From CAZKFH01 sp050693165 (lineage in GTDB: Bacteria; Actinomycetota; UBA4738; CALAEC01): a DNA stretch of 7,932 nt. Position 1 is the first letter of the stretch, and every line of letters begins with the position of its first letter. The notes under the pieces were generated by a model. The model was not told the origin of the DNA. It made no database searches and saw only the letters and a list, made by a program, of their open reading frames with translations. Location of the stretch: assembly GCA_050693165.1 (NCBI GenBank), contig JBOGVX010000156.1:1-7932 (forward strand), in the 5' to 3' direction. A program made the translations under genes and the position numbers. This document shows, piece after piece, positions 6,633 to 7,932 of this stretch.

Positions 6633-7903
6633 AGGCGCGCGCGCGGGTCGCCGTTGTCGCGGCGGTCGCCGGCCTCCTCGTTCCCGCACCGGCCCGGGCC
6701 TGTGCGACGGGCCACCTCGGGCTGAGGTGGGCCGCATTCCAGCCGCCCGGCGACGATTTCGGTCCCGTCTACCTCTATTGGGTAGAGGAGCCCGCAAGCG
6801 GCGACTCGACGGTCGAGCTGACGATCCGGGCCGACCCCGAGGGCAGCTGTACGAGCCCGGCCCAGCCGGCCACGGCCACCTACGCGGTCGAGCCGCCACC
6901 GGTGGGGACGCCGAGGTCCGCCGCGCCATCGCAGGACTATGAGGCGATCCTCGCGGGAAGCACCGGCCCGCTCTACGACCACCGGCAGCCTCCGAACGAG
7001 CACGTCTTCGACGTGACCGTTCATTCGGACGCGCCGCTGCCGGAGCCGGTAGTGGAACAGGCCAGGGCTCACATCACGCTCACCGACGCCAAGCCTCAGA
7101 TCCCGCAGGACGTTCCCCTGTGGATCGTGGACAGCGACGGCCTGTCGAGGGCTTCCCTGGAATCCGCTGGGCCGTACCAGCAGCAGGAGCTGTTCCGCGA
7201 CATCGAGATACCAGTGTTTCGAGCGGGCGACGCCGGCGCACCCCTCAGCGTGGACTATTCGTTCGCCGGCAGCTCGGCCAGCCCCGCGATGCCGGGAGAG
7301 GACTTCACGGTTCTTTCGCCCCAGCCGCTCGTCTTCGGACCCGGAGAGCGGTTGCAGTTCATCGACCTAGCCGTGCGCGCGGACGGCATGGCCGAGCCCA
7401 CCGAGGAAGCAACGGTCGTCATCACCTCGCCAAGCACCGTCGATCCCACCGATCCGCTCAGCGCCACCATCGAGATCGTCGATTCACCGGGCGGCTATGC
7501 GCTGCCATCGAGCCGCTTCCATCATCCGCGGCAGCGCCTCCGCTATCCCCCGGACGATTACAGGCTCCGGGAGATACACGTCTTCACGGAGAAGGGTGGG
7601 GGAGGAGTGGTGTCGGAGGCGGAGATCGCCATCCGGATGAACCGCAAGGGAGGGGTCTGCTCGTGGCTGACGGGCAACAAGTTCCGGAAGGGGGACTGCG
7701 GGGAGCCGCGGTGGATACCGAGCGATGGCCAGTACGAGGCCGACTTCTTCTACTTCCGGCTCCGGCAGCTGAGCCCGAGCAAGGGGAGCATCCGGAGCTA
7801 CACGGCCTACTCCCGGGCTATCGATGTGGCCCAGAACGCCGAGACTGAGATGGCGCGCGGCCGAAACGCGAACACCTTCGAGGTGAAGACGGCCACCAAG
7901 TGA
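6629..7903 (+). CDS. Secreted Calx-beta-like protein with a conserved C-terminal domain (paralogue 2)
   Basis: A 424-residue exported protein, clearly a tandem duplicate of the gene before it. The signal peptide runs from MKARAR to the ARA cleavage site after residue 24, leaving C25 as the first mature residue; this is not a lipobox, as position -3 is A and -2 is R. Shared landmarks in order are CATGH (CATNH in the partner), YWVEE (YWVAE), IVDSDG (IVDDDG), GPYQQQE, PVFRAGDA, a VDY strand, REIHVFT, the two C-terminal cysteines 13 residues apart (C344, C357), SRAID and GRNANTFEVK. The only other cysteines are C25 and C74, matching the partner's C25 and C67. Domain 1 (about 32-169) carries extra proline-rich loops. 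Domain 2 (about 174-286) has VRADGMAEPTEE where the partner has IMDDAAVESPE, so one acidic calcium-type ligand seems lost. No membrane or wall anchor is seen. Function unknown; it is probably co-translated with its partner and may pair with it. Confidence 0.83.
   Translation: MKARARVAVVAAVAGLLVPAPARACATGHLGLRWAAFQPPGDDFGPVYLYWVEEPASGDSTVELTIRADPEGSCTSPAQPATATYAVEPPPVGTPRSAAPSQDYEAILAGSTGPLYDHRQPPNEHVFDVTVHSDAPLPEPVVEQARAHITLTDAKPQIPQDVPLWIVDSDGLSRASLESAGPYQQQELFRDIEIPVFRAGDAGAPLSVDYSFAGSSASPAMPGEDFTVLSPQPLVFGPGERLQFIDLAVRADGMAEPTEEATVVITSPSTVDPTDPLSATIEIVDSPGGYALPSSRFHHPRQRLRYPPDDYRLREIHVFTEKGGGGVVSEAEIAIRMNRKGGVCSWLTGNKFRKGDCGEPRWIPSDGQYEADFFYFRLRQLSPSKGSIRSYTAYSRAIDVAQNAETEMARGRNANTFEVKTATK
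7508..7888 (+). other. C-terminal shared domain of paralogue 2
   Basis: This covers about residues 294-420 and is the counterpart of the upstream protein's last domain. It contains FHHPRQ, RYPPDDY, REIHVFT, CSWLTGNKFRKGDC, a tryptophan, QYEADFFYFR, YTAYSRAID and GRNANTFEVK. Only short insertions or deletions separate the two copies, and the spacing between the cysteines is the same. The domain is rich in aromatic and basic residues, which could serve binding to an anionic surface; that is an inference from composition. Confidence 0.6.
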
Positions 7904-7929
7904 AGAGGCCGCCCCGAAGGGCGGCCTCT
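7904..7929 (+). terminator. Strong hairpin terminator of the Calx-beta operon
   Basis: An 11-bp perfect stem, AGAGGCCGCCC (7904-7914) with GGGCGGCCTCT (7919-7929), closes a CGAA loop and starts directly after the TGA stop at 7901-7903. The window ends three bases later, so a following T-run cannot be judged. Confidence 0.75.
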
Positions 7930-7932
7930 GTC

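Noticed and set aside
6629..6706. Lipoprotein signal in paralogue 2, since the mature protein would begin with cysteine
   Set aside because: The residues before C25 are A-R-A, not the L-[AS]-[GA] type lipobox. The paralogue has the equivalent cysteine four residues into the mature chain, which favours a disulfide role.
5265..6929. A minus-strand open frame of about 554 codons antisense to the Calx-beta genes
   Set aside because: It is arginine-rich, low-complexity and without recognisable domains. It overlaps two well-supported plus-strand genes and runs through the divergent promoter region into the protease gene.

Overview
The window is a G+C-rich bacterial chromosome segment with four protein genes. 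Codon third positions are mostly G or C, GTG starts are used, and long spurious open frames lie antisense to real genes. The glnE sequence, Calx-beta proteins and a Sec-exported protease with a nonapeptide calcium-binding tail together suggest an actinobacterium, possibly of a Thermoleophilia/Rubrobacteria-like or uncultured lineage. Genus cannot be resolved from the sequence, and the lineage call is an inference.

Layout. (1) 1-2196, plus strand: the 3' three quarters of glnE, the bifunctional glutamine synthetase adenylyltransferase/deadenylylase; its start lies upstream of the window. (2) 2196-2215: a GC hairpin between two convergent genes. (3) 2227-5319, minus strand: a 1030-residue secreted M28-type zinc exopeptidase with a complete set of metal ligands, followed by a PKD domain, a jelly-roll domain apparently nested in a fibronectin-III-like fold, and nine tandem RTX nonapeptides. 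(4) 5320-5420: a 101-base divergent promoter region. (5) 5421-6632 and 6629-7903, plus strand: two tandem, translationally coupled paralogues. Each has a signal peptide, two Calx-beta-like domains and a shared C-terminal domain with a conserved cysteine pair. (6) 7904-7929: a strong hairpin terminator closing that operon.

How the genes may work together. glnE is a housekeeping nitrogen-control gene and is probably unrelated to the rest. The protease and the Calx-beta pair are divergently transcribed from one short region, all are exported, and all carry folds that commonly bind calcium. They may form one extracellular module, with the pair as adhesins, partners, inhibitors or substrates of the protease. 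That link rests only on position and export and is untested. The least familiar part is the paralogous pair: exactly four cysteines each at matching places, and a C-terminal domain that I can liken only loosely to Ig-like tail modules of actinobacterial secreted proteins.

I saw no tRNA, rRNA, CRISPR array, insertion sequence or phage gene. No gap between genes exceeds about 100 bases.
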